The notes below the pieces were generated by a model. It worked only from the letters and a program-made list of their open reading frames with translations. It made no database searches and was not told the origin of the DNA. Both the position numbers and the translations under genes were made by a program. A stretch of DNA of 64,000 nt from Sulfurimonas sp. (lineage in GTDB: Bacteria > Campylobacterota > Campylobacteria > Campylobacterales > Sulfurimonadaceae). Where the stretch lies: the NCBI RefSeq assembly GCF_028714655.1, contig NZ_JAQTLY010000011.1:1-64000 (forward strand), read 5' to 3'. This document shows, one piece after another, positions 34,764-44,269 of the stretch (positions are counted from its first letter, which is position 1; each line of letters begins with the position of its first letter).

Positions 34764-36098
34764 ATGATAGAGAGATATGCAAGAGAAGAGATGAGTTCAA
34801 AATGGACGATGCAGGCAAAATATCAAGCTTGGCTAGATGTAGAAAAAGCGGTTGTAAAAGCTTGGAACAAACTGGGACTTATTCCCGATGATGATGCAAA
34901 AAATATAATTGAGAATGCCGGATTTGACATAAAAAGAATAGACGAGATAGAAGCTGTTACTCGCCATGACCTTATAGCGTTTACTACAAGCGTATCTGAA
35001 ACGCTAGGAGAAGAGAGCAGATGGTTTCACTACGGGATGACGAGTTCGGACACTGTAGACACAGCCGTAGCGCTTCAAATGAAAAGCTCATTGGAGTTAA
35101 TCATAGAAGATGTAAAAATGGTTATGGAGTCAATCAAAAAAAGAGCTTATGAGCACAAAATGACTTTGATGGTGGGAAGAAGCCACGGTATTCACGGCGA
35201 GCCTATAACATTCGGACTCGTGTTAGCCGTTTGGTATGATGAGATGGCTAGACATTTGGAGAACTTAGAGCAAACACTTGAGGTTATTAGCGTAGGACAA
35301 GTGAGCGGTGCAATGGGTAACTTTGCTCACGCTCCTCTTGAGCTAGAAGAGTATACATGCGAAGAGTTAGGCTTGAAACCTGCACCTGCGTCTAACCAAG
35401 TAATCCAGCGAGACAGGTATGCAAGATTGGCGACTAGCTTGGCACTCTTAGCCAGTTCTATTGAAAAATTTGCAGTTCAAGTCCGTCACTGGCAGAGAAC
35501 CGAAGTTTATGAGTGTGAGGAGTATTTTGCAAAAGGGCAGAAAGGCTCATCGGCAATGCCGCACAAACGCAACCCGATACTAACGGAAAACATAACAGGT
35601 TTGGCAAGAATGATAAGAGCTTACGCGATACCTGCTATGGAAAATGTAGCACTTTGGCACGAGAGAGATATAAGCCACTCTTCAACTGAGAGATTTTGGC
35701 TTCCTGACTCATTTATAACAAGCGATTTTATGTTACACCGTATGAACAGCGTTATAGCCAACCTGACTGTTTATCCGCAAAATATGATGAAAAATCTAAA
35801 CCTGACGGGCGGATTGGTATTTTCTCAAAGAGTTCTTTTAGAACTTCCGCTAAAGGGTGTGAGCCGTGAAGATGCTTACCGTATAGTTCAAAGAAATGCG
35901 ATGAAAGTTTGGGAAGAGATACAGCAAGGAAAACCTACGACAAACGAAAAAGGCGAAAGTCTATACCTAAACCATCTCTTGGCGGATGATGAGTTAAGAG
36001 CGAGTTTAAGCGAAGAGCAGATAAGAGAGTGTTTCAACTACGACTATTACACTAAAAATGTAGATAAAATTTTTGCTAGAGTGTTTACGAAAAAATGA
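34764..36098 (+). CDS. purB: Adenylosuccinate lyase
   Basis: It cleaves SAICAR and adenylosuccinate in purine synthesis. GSSAMPHKRNPILTENITGLAR (about residues 265-286) is the fumarase/aspartase-superfamily signature with the catalytic Ser; GRSHGIHGEPITFG and HYGMTSSDTVDT supply the His/Thr residues. Length 444 residues. It is followed after 72 bases by nrdA and forms its own unit. Confidence 0.97.
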   Translation: MIERYAREEMSSKWTMQAKYQAWLDVEKAVVKAWNKLGLIPDDDAKNIIENAGFDIKRIDEIEAVTRHDLIAFTTSVSETLGEESRWFHYGMTSSDTVDTAVALQMKSSLELIIEDVKMVMESIKKRAYEHKMTLMVGRSHGIHGEPITFGLVLAVWYDEMARHLENLEQTLEVISVGQVSGAMGNFAHAPLELEEYTCEELGLKPAPASNQVIQRDRYARLATSLALLASSIEKFAVQVRHWQRTEVYECEEYFAKGQKGSSAMPHKRNPILTENITGLARMIRAYAIPAMENVALWHERDISHSSTERFWLPDSFITSDFMLHRMNSVIANLTVYPQNMMKNLNLTGGLVFSQRVLLELPLKGVSREDAYRIVQRNAMKVWEEIQQGKPTTNEKGESLYLNHLLADDELRASLSEEQIRECFNYDYYTKNVDKIFARVFTKK

Positions 36099-36170
36099 CA
36101 AAATTCTGCTAATATTCCTTTAAATTAAAAATACAAATGCTAATGCTTTTGTATAGTTTAGGAAATTAGT

Positions 36171-38537
36171 ATGATAACGATTATAAAAAGAAACGGCAGA
36201 ACTGAAAAGCTGGATATTACTAAAATTCAAAAGTATACTTCTGCTGCTGTTGAGGGTCTAAGCAATGTTTCTCAAAGCGAGCTAGAAGTTGATGCACAAA
36301 TTCACTTTCGCGACGGCATTACCTCAAGAGAGATTCAGCAGACACTTATCAAAACAGCAGTTGACAAGATAGACATTGATGCACCAAACTGGACATTTGT
36401 CGCTTCAAGACTCTTTTTGTTCAATCTTTACCATGAAGTAAACGGTTTTACAGGTTACTCCTCACTAAAAAGCTACTTTGAAAAAGGCGAGAGAGAGGGA
36501 AGACTTCTTTTAGGTTTAAAAGAGTCGTATAACCTTGATGAGCTTGAGAAGCATATAAAACCGGAACGGGATATGCTTTTTAACTACCTTGGCGTTAAAA
36601 CACTTTATGACAGATACCTAATTAAAGATAGAAACTCTAATCCCATCGAACTGCCGCAACATATGTTTATGGCGATTGCTATGTTCTTGGCTCAAAGAGA
36701 AGAGAAAAAGGAAGAGTGGGCTGTCAAGTTTTATAACATGATTTCAACATTTGAAGTTATGTTAGCGACTCCGACTCTTAGCAACGCAAGAACAACAAGA
36801 CATCAGCTCAGTTCATGCTACATCGGTTCAACTCCTGATAATATAGAGGGGATATTCGACTCCTACTCAGAGATGGCGATGCTCTCAAAATTCGGCGGAG
36901 GCATAGGCTGGGACTGGACAAATGTTCGTTCCATGGGCTCATACATCGACGGACATAAAAATGCAGCAGGCGGAACTATTCCGTTTTTAAAAATCACTAA
37001 CGACATAGCAGTTGCGGTTGATCAGCTTGGTACGCGCAAAGGTGCCATAGCTGTTTATATGGAACCGTGGCACATTGATATAAACGACTTTTTGGATTTG
37101 AAGAAAAACTCAGGCGAAGAACGCCGTCGTGCGCATGACCTTTTTCCTGCGCTATGGTTAAACGACCTCTTTATGCAGAGAGTTGAAGAAGACGGTATCT
37201 GGACGCTTTTTGACCCTTATGATGCAAAAGAGCTGACAACTCTTTACGGTGAAGAATTCAACAAAAGATACCAAGAGCTTGAAGCAAACGAGAGCATCAT
37301 CAAAGAGAAGATAAAAGCTAAAAATCTTTGGAAAAAGATACTTACATCCTACTTTGAGAGCGGCAGTCCGTTTTTATGTTTTAAAGACAATGCAAACCGT
37401 GCGAACCCTAACAACCATACAGGCGTTATAAGAAGTTCCAACCTTTGTACGGAGATTTTTCAAAACACAAACCCCAACCACTACAAAGTAAAATTTGTTT
37501 TTGCAAACGGCGAGAGTGTTAGTTACGAAGAAGATGAGATTATAAAAGTAGATAGCGGGCTGGAAAAACCTGCTAAAAAGGTAACAGCTCTTGACTCACT
37601 CGGCGGCAGAGAGATTTATGTGGTTGAAAAAGAGAAAGTAAACGGTGACACTGCCGTTTGTAACCTTGCTTCAGTAAACCTCTCCCGCATCAACACGAAA
37701 GAGGATATTGACAGAATCGTCCCAATCGCCATCCGTGCTTTGGACAATGTTATCGACCTAAATTTTTATCCGCTTGAAAAGGTAAAACGCACTAACATGA
37801 AAACCCGCGCGATAGGTCTTGGTGTTATGGGTGAAGCTCAGATGTTAGCTCAAAAAGGTATAACTTGGGGAAGCCAAGAACATTTTGACAAAATAGACGA
37901 AGTTATGGAAGCCGTTAGTTTTAATGCTATCTCTTCATCTTCCGACATAGCACTTGAAAAAGGTGTCTATCCTGAGTTTGAAGGTTCTAAATGGAGCAAA
38001 GGTGTTATGCCGATGGACTATGCCAATGCAGAAGTTAAAAATCTCATCGACCGTGGCGGACTTTTTGCTTCATCTTACGAGTGGGAAGCACTAAGAGCAA
38101 AAGTGAAAAAACAGGGAATGAGAAACGGTTATCTGATGGCAATCGCACCGACAAGCTCTATCTCAATACTGACCGGAACTACTCAAGCGATTGAGCCTGT
38201 ATTTAAGCGAAAGTGGTTTGAAGAGAATCTCTCTGGGCTTATCCCCGTTGTCGTGCCGGAACTCTCACCTGAAACTTGGGCGTACTACACTCCTGCATAT
38301 GATTTAAACCAAACGGTTCTCATCAAAGCAGCGGCAATTCGTCAAAAATGGATAGATCAAGGTCAAAGTCTAAATATCTTTATAACTCTTGATAAAGCAA
38401 GCGGAAAGTACCTAAACGAAATCTATATGTTAGCTTGGAAGTTAGGACTAAAATCTACCTACTATCTCCGCTCACAATCTCCCGAAATGGCAAAAGATGT
38501 AGAAGACAGAAGCATGGAGTGTGCAGGATGTCAATGA
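36171..38537 (+). CDS. nrdA: Ribonucleoside-diphosphate reductase, large subunit
   Basis: Class Ia catalytic subunit, 788 residues. An N-terminal ATP-cone (about 1-90) is present. Active-site residues are visible: Cys in RHQLSSCYIGS, the N-x-C-x-E motif in SSNLCTEIF, and Cys in NGDTAVCNLASVNLS. The C-terminal tail ends ECAGCQ, providing the redox Cys pair. About 45 extra residues (roughly KVKFVFANGES through VVEKEKV) separate NLCTE from AVCNL compared with the Escherichia protein; this insert also occurs in Helicobacter-type NrdA as far as I recall. The partner nrdB lies 20 kb away. Confidence 0.97.
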   Translation: MITIIKRNGRTEKLDITKIQKYTSAAVEGLSNVSQSELEVDAQIHFRDGITSREIQQTLIKTAVDKIDIDAPNWTFVASRLFLFNLYHEVNGFTGYSSLKSYFEKGEREGRLLLGLKESYNLDELEKHIKPERDMLFNYLGVKTLYDRYLIKDRNSNPIELPQHMFMAIAMFLAQREEKKEEWAVKFYNMISTFEVMLATPTLSNARTTRHQLSSCYIGSTPDNIEGIFDSYSEMAMLSKFGGGIGWDWTNVRSMGSYIDGHKNAAGGTIPFLKITNDIAVAVDQLGTRKGAIAVYMEPWHIDINDFLDLKKNSGEERRRAHDLFPALWLNDLFMQRVEEDGIWTLFDPYDAKELTTLYGEEFNKRYQELEANESIIKEKIKAKNLWKKILTSYFESGSPFLCFKDNANRANPNNHTGVIRSSNLCTEIFQNTNPNHYKVKFVFANGESVSYEEDEIIKVDSGLEKPAKKVTALDSLGGREIYVVEKEKVNGDTAVCNLASVNLSRINTKEDIDRIVPIAIRALDNVIDLNFYPLEKVKRTNMKTRAIGLGVMGEAQMLAQKGITWGSQEHFDKIDEVMEAVSFNAISSSSDIALEKGVYPEFEGSKWSKGVMPMDYANAEVKNLIDRGGLFASSYEWEALRAKVKKQGMRNGYLMAIAPTSSISILTGTTQAIEPVFKRKWFEENLSGLIPVVVPELSPETWAYYTPAYDLNQTVLIKAAAIRQKWIDQGQSLNIFITLDKASGKYLNEIYMLAWKLGLKSTYYLRSQSPEMAKDVEDRSMECAGCQ

Positions 38538-38896
38538 AACCTCTTTTGGATAAAAATTTAACTCCGTTTTTAAAGAGGTTTGATAATTTTTTAGATGCAG
38601 AGTTTCGCTCTATAGAAATTGTCTCTCCTACAGTCATTAAAATTGCTCTAGCGGCACAAGACAGTGCCAGAGGATTTGACTGGATAACGATAGAGTTGGA
38701 ATTTAACGGCGTAAACGATGCAAGAGTGCCTGATAACTCAAAACTTTCGCATATAGATATGAGCAAAGGAATAACTTTAGTATACGCGGATAATCAGTTT
38801 ATTTTTGGAGTCGGAGATTATAACTGCTCAAATATAACGGACTCCATATGTTATATAAAAGCTATTTCATTAAAATATTTAGAAGGCGAATTTTAA
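38534..38896 (+). CDS. Conserved hypothetical protein (120 aa) coupled to nrdA
   Basis: Starts at ATG 38534 overlapping the nrdA stop as ATGA, with AGGA five bases upstream; an ATG at 38528 lies inside that ribosome-binding site and is less likely. The protein is soluble, with an N-terminal KPLLDKNLTPFLKRFDNFLDAEFRSIEI and a beta-rich centre (VIKIALAAQDSARGFDWITIELEFNGV). I do not recognise the family. The tight coupling to nrdA suggests a link to nucleotide reduction, but there is no direct evidence. Confidence 0.7.
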   Translation: MKPLLDKNLTPFLKRFDNFLDAEFRSIEIVSPTVIKIALAAQDSARGFDWITIELEFNGVNDARVPDNSKLSHIDMSKGITLVYADNQFIFGVGDYNCSNITDSICYIKAISLKYLEGEF

Positions 38897-38969
38897 TAAA
38901 ATTTTTTGTTAGTAATTTGTAAACCGTTTATGATATAAAATATTCTCATTTAATTTTAAAGGAATTGTG

Positions 38970-40352
38970 ATGAGAAAATTGCTTTTATTATGCTCACTGG
39001 CACTGACACTTGTTTACGCAAAAGATAGCGTTGAGTTTAAATATGCTCCTAAGAACCTTGAGAGGACTTACCCCACTGCTCAAAATCAAATACTCTCTTA
39101 CAACAATGTTTTAGAAAATGTAAGAACAAGTATCGTAAATATCTCTATAAAAAAAGAGGTAAACAACCAGTTAAGCGCAAATCCGTTTTTCAACGACCCG
39201 TTTTTTAAAGAATTTTTCAAAGGATACGGAGATATACCGCAAGATAGAATTCAACAAGCGTTAGGTTCAGGCGTGGTAGTTTCACAAGACGGCTACATAG
39301 TAACCAACAACCATGTCGTAGACGGCGCAAATAAAATTATAGTCAATCTGGCAGGAGATAAAAAAGAGTATGAGGCTAAACTAATCGGCAAAGACGAAAA
39401 GAGTGATTTGGCTATCATCAAAATAGAAGCAAAAAACCTAAATGCCGTAACATTTTACGACTCGGACAAGGTAAAAGTAGGCGATGTAGTTTTTGCGCTC
39501 GGCAATCCGTTTGGAGTGGGTGAAACTATTACTCAGGGAATCGTATCGGCAACGGGCAGAAGCGGTGTAGGAATCGTAGAGTATGAAGATTTTATACAAA
39601 CGGATGCTTCCATAAATCCCGGAAACTCAGGCGGAGCGCTTATAAACTCTGCAGGACACTTAATAGGGATTAACTCGGCAATTATCTCAAAATCGGGCGG
39701 AAATGTCGGAATCGGTTTTGCAATCCCCTCAAATATGGTTACAACCGTAGCGACGAGCTTAATAGACAGCGGTAAATACACCCGTGCGTATCTAGGAGTA
39801 AATATCTCAGATATCAGCGACGATATGAGCAAATTTTATAACGATAACTACGGAGCTCTTATAACAAGCGTAGAGGATAACTCACCGGCTGCAAAAGCGG
39901 GACTTAAAAGAGGGGATTTAATTATTGAAGTAAACGGCAAAAAGATAGGAAGTGCAAGCGAACTTAAAAATACGATAGGTTCGTACGCTCCGTCTAAAAC
40001 AGTAACCGTAAAATTTCTAAGAGATAAAAAAGCAGATACAAAAAATATAACATTGGCAACGCTTGATAGCAAAACCGTAAGCGGAGAATATGAGTACAAA
40101 GGCTTAAAATTAACTCAAGTCAACCCTACTCATAAACAGCAGCTAAATATCACCATTAACGGTGTGATAGTCATCAATGTCGATGAAAAAAGCGAAGCTT
40201 ACGGTGCAGGCGTAAGAAAAAATGACATAATCGTACAGGTAGAAGATAATGAAATCGCTACCTTAGACGACTTTAAAAGAGCAACTGCGTCAAAAGATAA
40301 AAAAAGAGTCTTTATCTATAGAAAAGGCTATATATTAGCCATCGTACTTTAA
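38970..40352 (+). CDS. htrA: Periplasmic serine protease HtrA/DegP
   Basis: A 460-residue protease-chaperone. It has a signal peptide (MRKLLLLCSLALTLVYA), then a trypsin-like domain with His in NNHVVDGA, Asp in KSDLAIIKI and Ser in NPGNSGGALI, and two PDZ domains (about 265-355 and 375-460; the first holds AYLGVNISDI). ATG 38970 is used with AAAGGA seven bases upstream; a GTG just before it (38967) is less well placed. trxC follows after nine bases. Confidence 0.95.
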   Translation: MRKLLLLCSLALTLVYAKDSVEFKYAPKNLERTYPTAQNQILSYNNVLENVRTSIVNISIKKEVNNQLSANPFFNDPFFKEFFKGYGDIPQDRIQQALGSGVVVSQDGYIVTNNHVVDGANKIIVNLAGDKKEYEAKLIGKDEKSDLAIIKIEAKNLNAVTFYDSDKVKVGDVVFALGNPFGVGETITQGIVSATGRSGVGIVEYEDFIQTDASINPGNSGGALINSAGHLIGINSAIISKSGGNVGIGFAIPSNMVTTVATSLIDSGKYTRAYLGVNISDISDDMSKFYNDNYGALITSVEDNSPAAKAGLKRGDLIIEVNGKKIGSASELKNTIGSYAPSKTVTVKFLRDKKADTKNITLATLDSKTVSGEYEYKGLKLTQVNPTHKQQLNITINGVIVINVDEKSEAYGAGVRKNDIIVQVEDNEIATLDDFKRATASKDKKRVFIYRKGYILAIVL

Positions 40353-40361
40353 GGAGGCTTT

Positions 40362-40784
40362 ATGAGAGTGGTATGTCCGCATTGCAAAAGCGTCAATAAT
40401 GTTCCGCAAAGAGACTCTTACGCAAAAGCCGACTGCGGAAAATGTAAAAGTTCGCTTTTAGATACAAAACCCGTCGAGTTAACAACTGTTAACTTTGACG
40501 AAATCATCGTAAACAGCGACATTCCCGTAATAGTAGATTTTTGGGCGCCGTGGTGCGGACCTTGTCGTATAATGGCTCCGAATTTTGAAAAAAGTGCGAT
40601 GAAATTTCCGTTAAAAGCACTCTTTGCAAAAGTAAACACGGAGAATGAACAGCATCTAGGAGCAAGATTTGGGATACGAAGTATACCGACTATCATAATT
40701 TTTAAGAACAGCAAAGAGGTACATAGAGTTTCAGGTGCTTTGGATGAGGCAAGTTTAACCAAGCTTGTTACGCAATTTATATAG
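40362..40784 (+). CDS. trxC: Thioredoxin 2 with zinc ribbon
   Basis: A 140-residue cytoplasmic thioredoxin. An N-terminal zinc ribbon has CPHC (residues 5-8) and CGKC (residues 25-28), followed by the thioredoxin fold with WAPWCGPCRIMAP and the cis-Pro in IRSIPTIIIF. The TrxC group is linked to oxidative and thiol stress. AAGGAGG directly precedes ATG 40362, a very strong ribosome-binding site. Its stop overlaps the region of the gltA -10 element. Confidence 0.95.
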   Translation: MRVVCPHCKSVNNVPQRDSYAKADCGKCKSSLLDTKPVELTTVNFDEIIVNSDIPVIVDFWAPWCGPCRIMAPNFEKSAMKFPLKALFAKVNTENEQHLGARFGIRSIPTIIIFKNSKEVHRVSGALDEASLTKLVTQFI

Positions 40785-40790
40785 TATAAT
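40785..40790 (+). promoter_or_regulatory. -10 element of gltA
   Basis: TATAAT immediately after the trxC stop codon, 27 bases before ATG 40818. Confidence 0.55.
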
Positions 40791-40817
40791 TATTTATTAT
40801 CAAAAAAGGGGCAGATT

Positions 40818-42098
40818 ATGAGTAGAGATACAGTAACACTAACAAACAATCGTGACGGTAAAAGTTATGAGTTTCCGATATTGGATGCGACGGTAGGTCC
40901 GTCCGTAATTGATATTTCAACTCTTTACAAAGAGACTAAAATGTTTACTTATGATGAGGGTTATACATCAACGGCATCTTGTAAATCCGACATTACATAT
41001 ATAGACGGCGACAAAGGAAAACTTATGTACAGAGGGTATGACATAGCATACCTCGCAAATCAAAAAAGTTTTTTGGATACTGCCTATCTTCTTCTAAACG
41101 GAGAACTTCCGACTAAAGAGGAGCTTGAGAATTTTACTATAGAGATGAAAAAACGCTCATTCGTACATGAGGGGATTAAAAAGCTCTTTGACTCTTTTCC
41201 CGACGGCGCACATCCGATGGCAATTCTCTCAGCCGGTGTCTCCGCGCTCTCAACATTTTACTATAAACATTTAGAGATAAAAAATAAAAGAGAGTATACA
41301 GAAATGGCAAACAGAATTGTTGCCAAAATTCCTACACTTGCAGCTTTTTCATATAGATACTCTAACGGTCTGCCTATCATATATCCCGATATGAACAAAG
41401 GATTTACAGAAAATTTTCTATATATGTTAAGAGCCTACCCTCACAGTTATATAGAGTTAAAACCTATAGAAATAAAAGCGCTTGATACTATTTTTACTCT
41501 TCATGCCGACCATGAGCAAAATGCATCAACTACTGCCGTTAGAAATCTAGCCTCAACAAATGCACACCCTTACGCAGCCATAAGTGCCGGCATAGGTGCT
41601 TTGTGGGGAAAAAGCCACGGCGGAGCGAATGAGAGCGTTATCCGTCAACTAGAGATGATAGGAACGGTTGACAGGGTAGATGAGTTTATAGCCAAAGCAA
41701 AAGATAAAGATGACCCGTTTAAACTGATGGGATTCGGGCACCGTGTTTATAAAAACTTTGACCCTCGTGCTACCATTCTTAAAAATCTCCGCAATGAGCT
41801 TATGGAAGAGTTAGGCATAAGCAGTGAACTTGTCGAAGTTGCAAATAAAATAGAGAAAATTGCTCTAAGCGATGAGTACTTTATAAGCCGCAGTTTATAC
41901 CCAAATATTGATTTTTACTCAGGACTTATTCTTCAAGCGTTAAAAATTCCAAAAGAGATGTTTGCAGTTATATTTGTAATAGGCAGAGCACCGGGCTGGA
42001 TTGCACAGTGGAGTGAGTTAAGTCAGCAAAAAAGTATAAAAATTGCTAGACCTAGACAACTATATACAGGTCCAAAAGAGAGAACTCCGGAGTATTAA
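40818..42098 (+). CDS. gltA: Citrate synthase
   Basis: It condenses oxaloacetate and acetyl-CoA. The type II (hexameric, Gram-negative) features include GHRVYKNFDPRA (His/Asp region, about residues 306-317), the catalytic His in ILTLHADHEQNAST-type TLHADHEQN, and GFGHRVY. Length 426 residues. In this phylum it can serve oxidative or reductive TCA variants; an ATP-citrate lyase is not visible in this window. The stop codon is in the loop of a convergent terminator. Confidence 0.97.
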   Translation: MSRDTVTLTNNRDGKSYEFPILDATVGPSVIDISTLYKETKMFTYDEGYTSTASCKSDITYIDGDKGKLMYRGYDIAYLANQKSFLDTAYLLLNGELPTKEELENFTIEMKKRSFVHEGIKKLFDSFPDGAHPMAILSAGVSALSTFYYKHLEIKNKREYTEMANRIVAKIPTLAAFSYRYSNGLPIIYPDMNKGFTENFLYMLRAYPHSYIELKPIEIKALDTIFTLHADHEQNASTTAVRNLASTNAHPYAAISAGIGALWGKSHGGANESVIRQLEMIGTVDRVDEFIAKAKDKDDPFKLMGFGHRVYKNFDPRATILKNLRNELMEELGISSELVEVANKIEKIALSDEYFISRSLYPNIDFYSGLILQALKIPKEMFAVIFVIGRAPGWIAQWSELSQQKSIKIARPRQLYTGPKERTPEY

Positions 42099-42107
42099 TC
42101 CGGAGTT
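42083..42107. terminator. Bidirectional terminator between gltA and ppnP
   Basis: A 9-bp stem AACTCCGGA and TCCGGAGTT around GTATTAA. The loop contains the gltA TAA, and the 3' arm overlaps the ppnP stop codon. T-rich sequence follows on the plus side. Confidence 0.75.
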
Positions 42108-42417
42108 ATTTTATATACGAACAGCAGTAATCCGTAACTGTTTTGATTTTTAAATCAAATGATGAGTTAGCAGGCACGCTGAATGTTTCAGGTGTATTTA
42201 GAGTTTTCCACTCCTCGTTTGGCAATCTTATCTCCAAATCTCCGCTCATTATCTCCATAATCTCTGCTGCATCAGTTCCAAAAGTATAATCACCCGGCAT
42301 CATAATACCAAGAGTTTTTTTACTCCCATCCGCAAACTCAACCGTTCTGCTTGTAACTTTTCCGTCATAGTAAATATTTGCTTTTTTTACTACCGTAACA
42401 TTTTCAAATTTTGACAT
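42106..42417 (-). CDS. ppnP: Pyrimidine/purine nucleoside phosphorylase PpnP
   Basis: A 103-residue cupin-fold protein of the former DUF1255 family. It shows [19 protein letters not shown], then [30 protein letters not shown] and C-terminal CCSYI. In Escherichia coli the family phosphorolyses several nucleosides. ATG at 42417 is chosen since AAGG lies nine bases upstream; an earlier in-frame ATG (42426) overlaps that site. Monocistronic, convergent with gltA. Confidence 0.9.
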   Translation of the reverse strand: MSKFENVTVVKKANIYYDGKVTSRTVEFADGSKKTLGIMMPGDYTFGTDAAEIMEIMSGDLEIRLPNEEWKTLNTPETFSVPANSSFDLKIKTVTDYCCSYIK

Positions 42418-42545
42418 CTTTATCATCCTTAATTTTATTTCATAAAATGAAGGAATCCCTCATTTATTTAGTACGATATCGCGAGTAATCGCGCTATCTA
42501 CGCTAGCCGCTATGGCACAAAACTTTAGTTTCTTTAGAAAAGCTT

Positions 42546-42560
42546 GCCACATAAAGTGGC
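42546..42560 (-). terminator. Hairpin downstream of the hemerythrin/PAS gene
   Basis: GCCAC and GTGGC around ATAAA, 50 bases past the stop codon of the minus-strand gene. A T run follows on the plus side and AAGCTTTTCT on the minus side, so it could stop transcription from both directions. Confidence 0.5.
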
Positions 42561-42609
42561 AGATTTTTTTGGAATTATACTTAAAAACTGTGCAAAAGTG
42601 CCGTTATGA

Positions 42610-43575
42610 TTATTCCCAATCAAGCAGTCTTCTCTGACCCTCTAACCCTCTGATGTGAGTAACATCCTGAGAAACTTCTATAACGCCTTTGTAGTTGCCT
42701 TCATCGTCTCTGATGGCAAAATAACGGATGTGAATAAACTTGCCTTTAAAAGTTATCCAAAATTCTGCTTCATCTTTTCGACCTGCTCTAAATTCGCGTA
42801 AAATCATCAAAACTTGATCAACAGACTTTGGCGGATGGCAAAATTTTACTTCTCGCCCTATTATCCCCGCACTTCGCGGAAATACTCTCTCATCTCCGCG
42901 GTTGTAAAAGATAACAATATCATTCTCATCTACATAAGTGATATCTACAGGCATAAACTTCAAAAGCCAGTTAATCTGCTCAGGCAGCATATAACCCTCA
43001 TCCAACTTAATTCTGTTCTCAAGAGAAAAAGGTAGCTTTCTTTTTTGTTTATCTTGAGACGGATGGATGTATTCTCCCTCAACATGCGGAGGATAAGCAG
43101 CCGGTGCTTTGTCAAACATCCAGCCTATCTCCTCGTCACCGGCTCTCATCTCTTTCCAATCCTCTTCATCCAACATATTCATAGCATTTGGTAAAAGTCT
43201 TCCCTCTTCCACCTGCATGATATGCTCTAGGCTTCCAAAAACTCTCTGTAACTGCTGCATAAGAGCAGGCATATTTTTTTCTTGTGCCAAAGCTCTTGCA
43301 GTTTTTATTTCTGCTCTTATATCATCATGAAAAGCCCACATATTTTGTGAAGGACTTGTCCAGCCGTACTTTTCAAGATATGGAAAAAGCTGATTTTCTT
43401 TTCTTGCAAAGTGTTTTTCCACAAGACAAAGCTTTTTAAACTTATCTTCAAACTCTCCAAAATTTTCTACTATATTGATGCTGCCTATACTCGCTATCAA
43501 ACCTCTCATCAACATATTTTCTTCCAAATAGACTCTAACCGGATGTCCATCAGGTAAATTTAGATACGGATTCAT
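42610..43575 (-). CDS. Hemerythrin-like plus PAS domain protein (DUF438 type)
   Basis: A 321-residue cytoplasmic protein. Residues about 45-150 form a hemerythrin-like four-helix domain with iron-ligand patterns (EKHFARKENQLFPYL, FHDDIRAEI, EHIMQVEEGRLLP). Residues about 195-310 are a PAS fold (LPEQINWLLKFMPVDITYVD, then DDEGNYKGVIEVSQDVT). Proteins of this type bind non-haem iron and probably sense oxygen or nitric oxide; no output domain is fused. Function here is inferred. AAGGAAAATT precedes its ATG. Confidence 0.85.
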   Translation of the reverse strand: MNPYLNLPDGHPVRVYLEENMLMRGLIASIGSINIVENFGEFEDKFKKLCLVEKHFARKENQLFPYLEKYGWTSPSQNMWAFHDDIRAEIKTARALAQEKNMPALMQQLQRVFGSLEHIMQVEEGRLLPNAMNMLDEEDWKEMRAGDEEIGWMFDKAPAAYPPHVEGEYIHPSQDKQKRKLPFSLENRIKLDEGYMLPEQINWLLKFMPVDITYVDENDIVIFYNRGDERVFPRSAGIIGREVKFCHPPKSVDQVLMILREFRAGRKDEAEFWITFKGKFIHIRYFAIRDDEGNYKGVIEVSQDVTHIRGLEGQRRLLDWE

Positions 43576-43745
43576 AATTTTCCTTGATTATTTAATAAAG
43601 GGATTATACTGTTTTTTGTGTTTTCATCTTTGATTTGAGGCAAGATTAAAATTATTGCCTAGCCACTAATTTAAATATAAAATAATGATTAATTTGATGT
43701 CGTTGTAAGAATATTACTTGTAAAATATAATGTTCAGGAGCATTT

Positions 43746-44204
43746 TTGTCCGCAAAAACTATTAATGCCCTTGACATTCATAAAATCAATTATACGAGGT
43801 GTATCACGCAAAAAGTGTTCCAAAAAACACTATTAGTTTCTCTTCTTTTGTCTGCTTCGGCGTTTGCTACCGAACCCAATCTCCTTGCATTAGCGACCGG
43901 TGGTGCTATTTCCGCTGAAAAATCGGCTACCGTAGCACTCAATGATGCCGAAATGAAAGAAGTAGTTGGTGGAAACTATTACTATCAAAAAACTGTTTAT
44001 ACATATTTGTGTAAACAAACTGCAGGAACTATTTCTGAAGGCTATTTAGGACGCCCTGCCACTATGTATGCGCGTAGAATGAACAACGGTTCTATGTCGG
44101 TCTGGATTAATTATACATCAGGCGGATATACTTATCAAGCCTATGGAACAGAAGCAACACGCTTAATTAATCTATATGGGACTAAAGCAAAAAGTTACTT
44201 ATAG
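43746..44204 (+). CDS. Exported double-glycine-leader protein, Tyr-rich (candidate C39 substrate)
   Basis: A 152-residue protein with TTG start and a good AGGAG five bases upstream. Residues about 29-41 form a Sec-type hydrophobic core ending SASAFA after a long basic N-region. A second leader follows: VALNDAEMKEVVGG ends at residue 76 and fits the double-glycine consensus (LSxxELxxVxGG). The remaining 76 residues have 13 Tyr, one Cys and net positive charge, and start NYYYQKTVYTY. The combination of a Sec signal and a GG leader in one protein is unusual. The periplasmic C39 peptidase encoded 1.6 kb downstream is the evident processing enzyme. Mature role (toxin, adhesin, amyloid) is unknown. 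Confidence 0.75.
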   Translation: MSAKTINALDIHKINYTRCITQKVFQKTLLVSLLLSASAFATEPNLLALATGGAISAEKSATVALNDAEMKEVVGGNYYYQKTVYTYLCKQTAGTISEGYLGRPATMYARRMNNGSMSVWINYTSGGYTYQAYGTEATRLINLYGTKAKSYL

Positions 44205-44269
44205 CAAACAAATAGGAATGAATTTTGCTTATTAAATTCATTTCTATCCTAATAATTGGAGGTTGTTTT

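Noticed and set aside
36125..36160. Imperfect palindrome TACAAATGC / GCTTTTGTA before nrdA as an NrdR box
   Set aside because: It does not match the NrdR consensus and only one copy is present, whereas NrdR boxes come in pairs.
37470..37650. The extra about 45 residues in NrdA as an intein remnant
   Set aside because: No splice-junction residues are seen and, as far as I recall, the same insert is present in Helicobacter-type NrdA, so it is a lineage feature.
42187..42202. TGTTTCAGGTGTATTT as a fourth parS-like site
   Set aside because: The right half does not match, so it is not palindromic, and it lies within the ppnP coding sequence.
42477..42500. GC-rich hairpin GATATCGCG / CGCGCTATC
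   Set aside because: Imperfect stem, no T run, not near a start or end of a gene in a telling way; no matching repeat elsewhere in the window.
42460..42552. A 30-codon minus-strand frame beginning MWQAFLKKLKFCAIAASVDS
   Set aside because: No ribosome-binding site, its start lies inside a hairpin that looks like a terminator, and there is no coupling to a neighbour. It might be a gene remnant, but evidence is too thin.
44225..44269. TTG start giving a lipoprotein signal (ISILIIGGC) to the 209-aa protein
   Set aside because: The ATG at 44270 has a better ribosome-binding site (GGAGG), and Gly at -2 is unusual for a lipobox. Kept only as an alternative.
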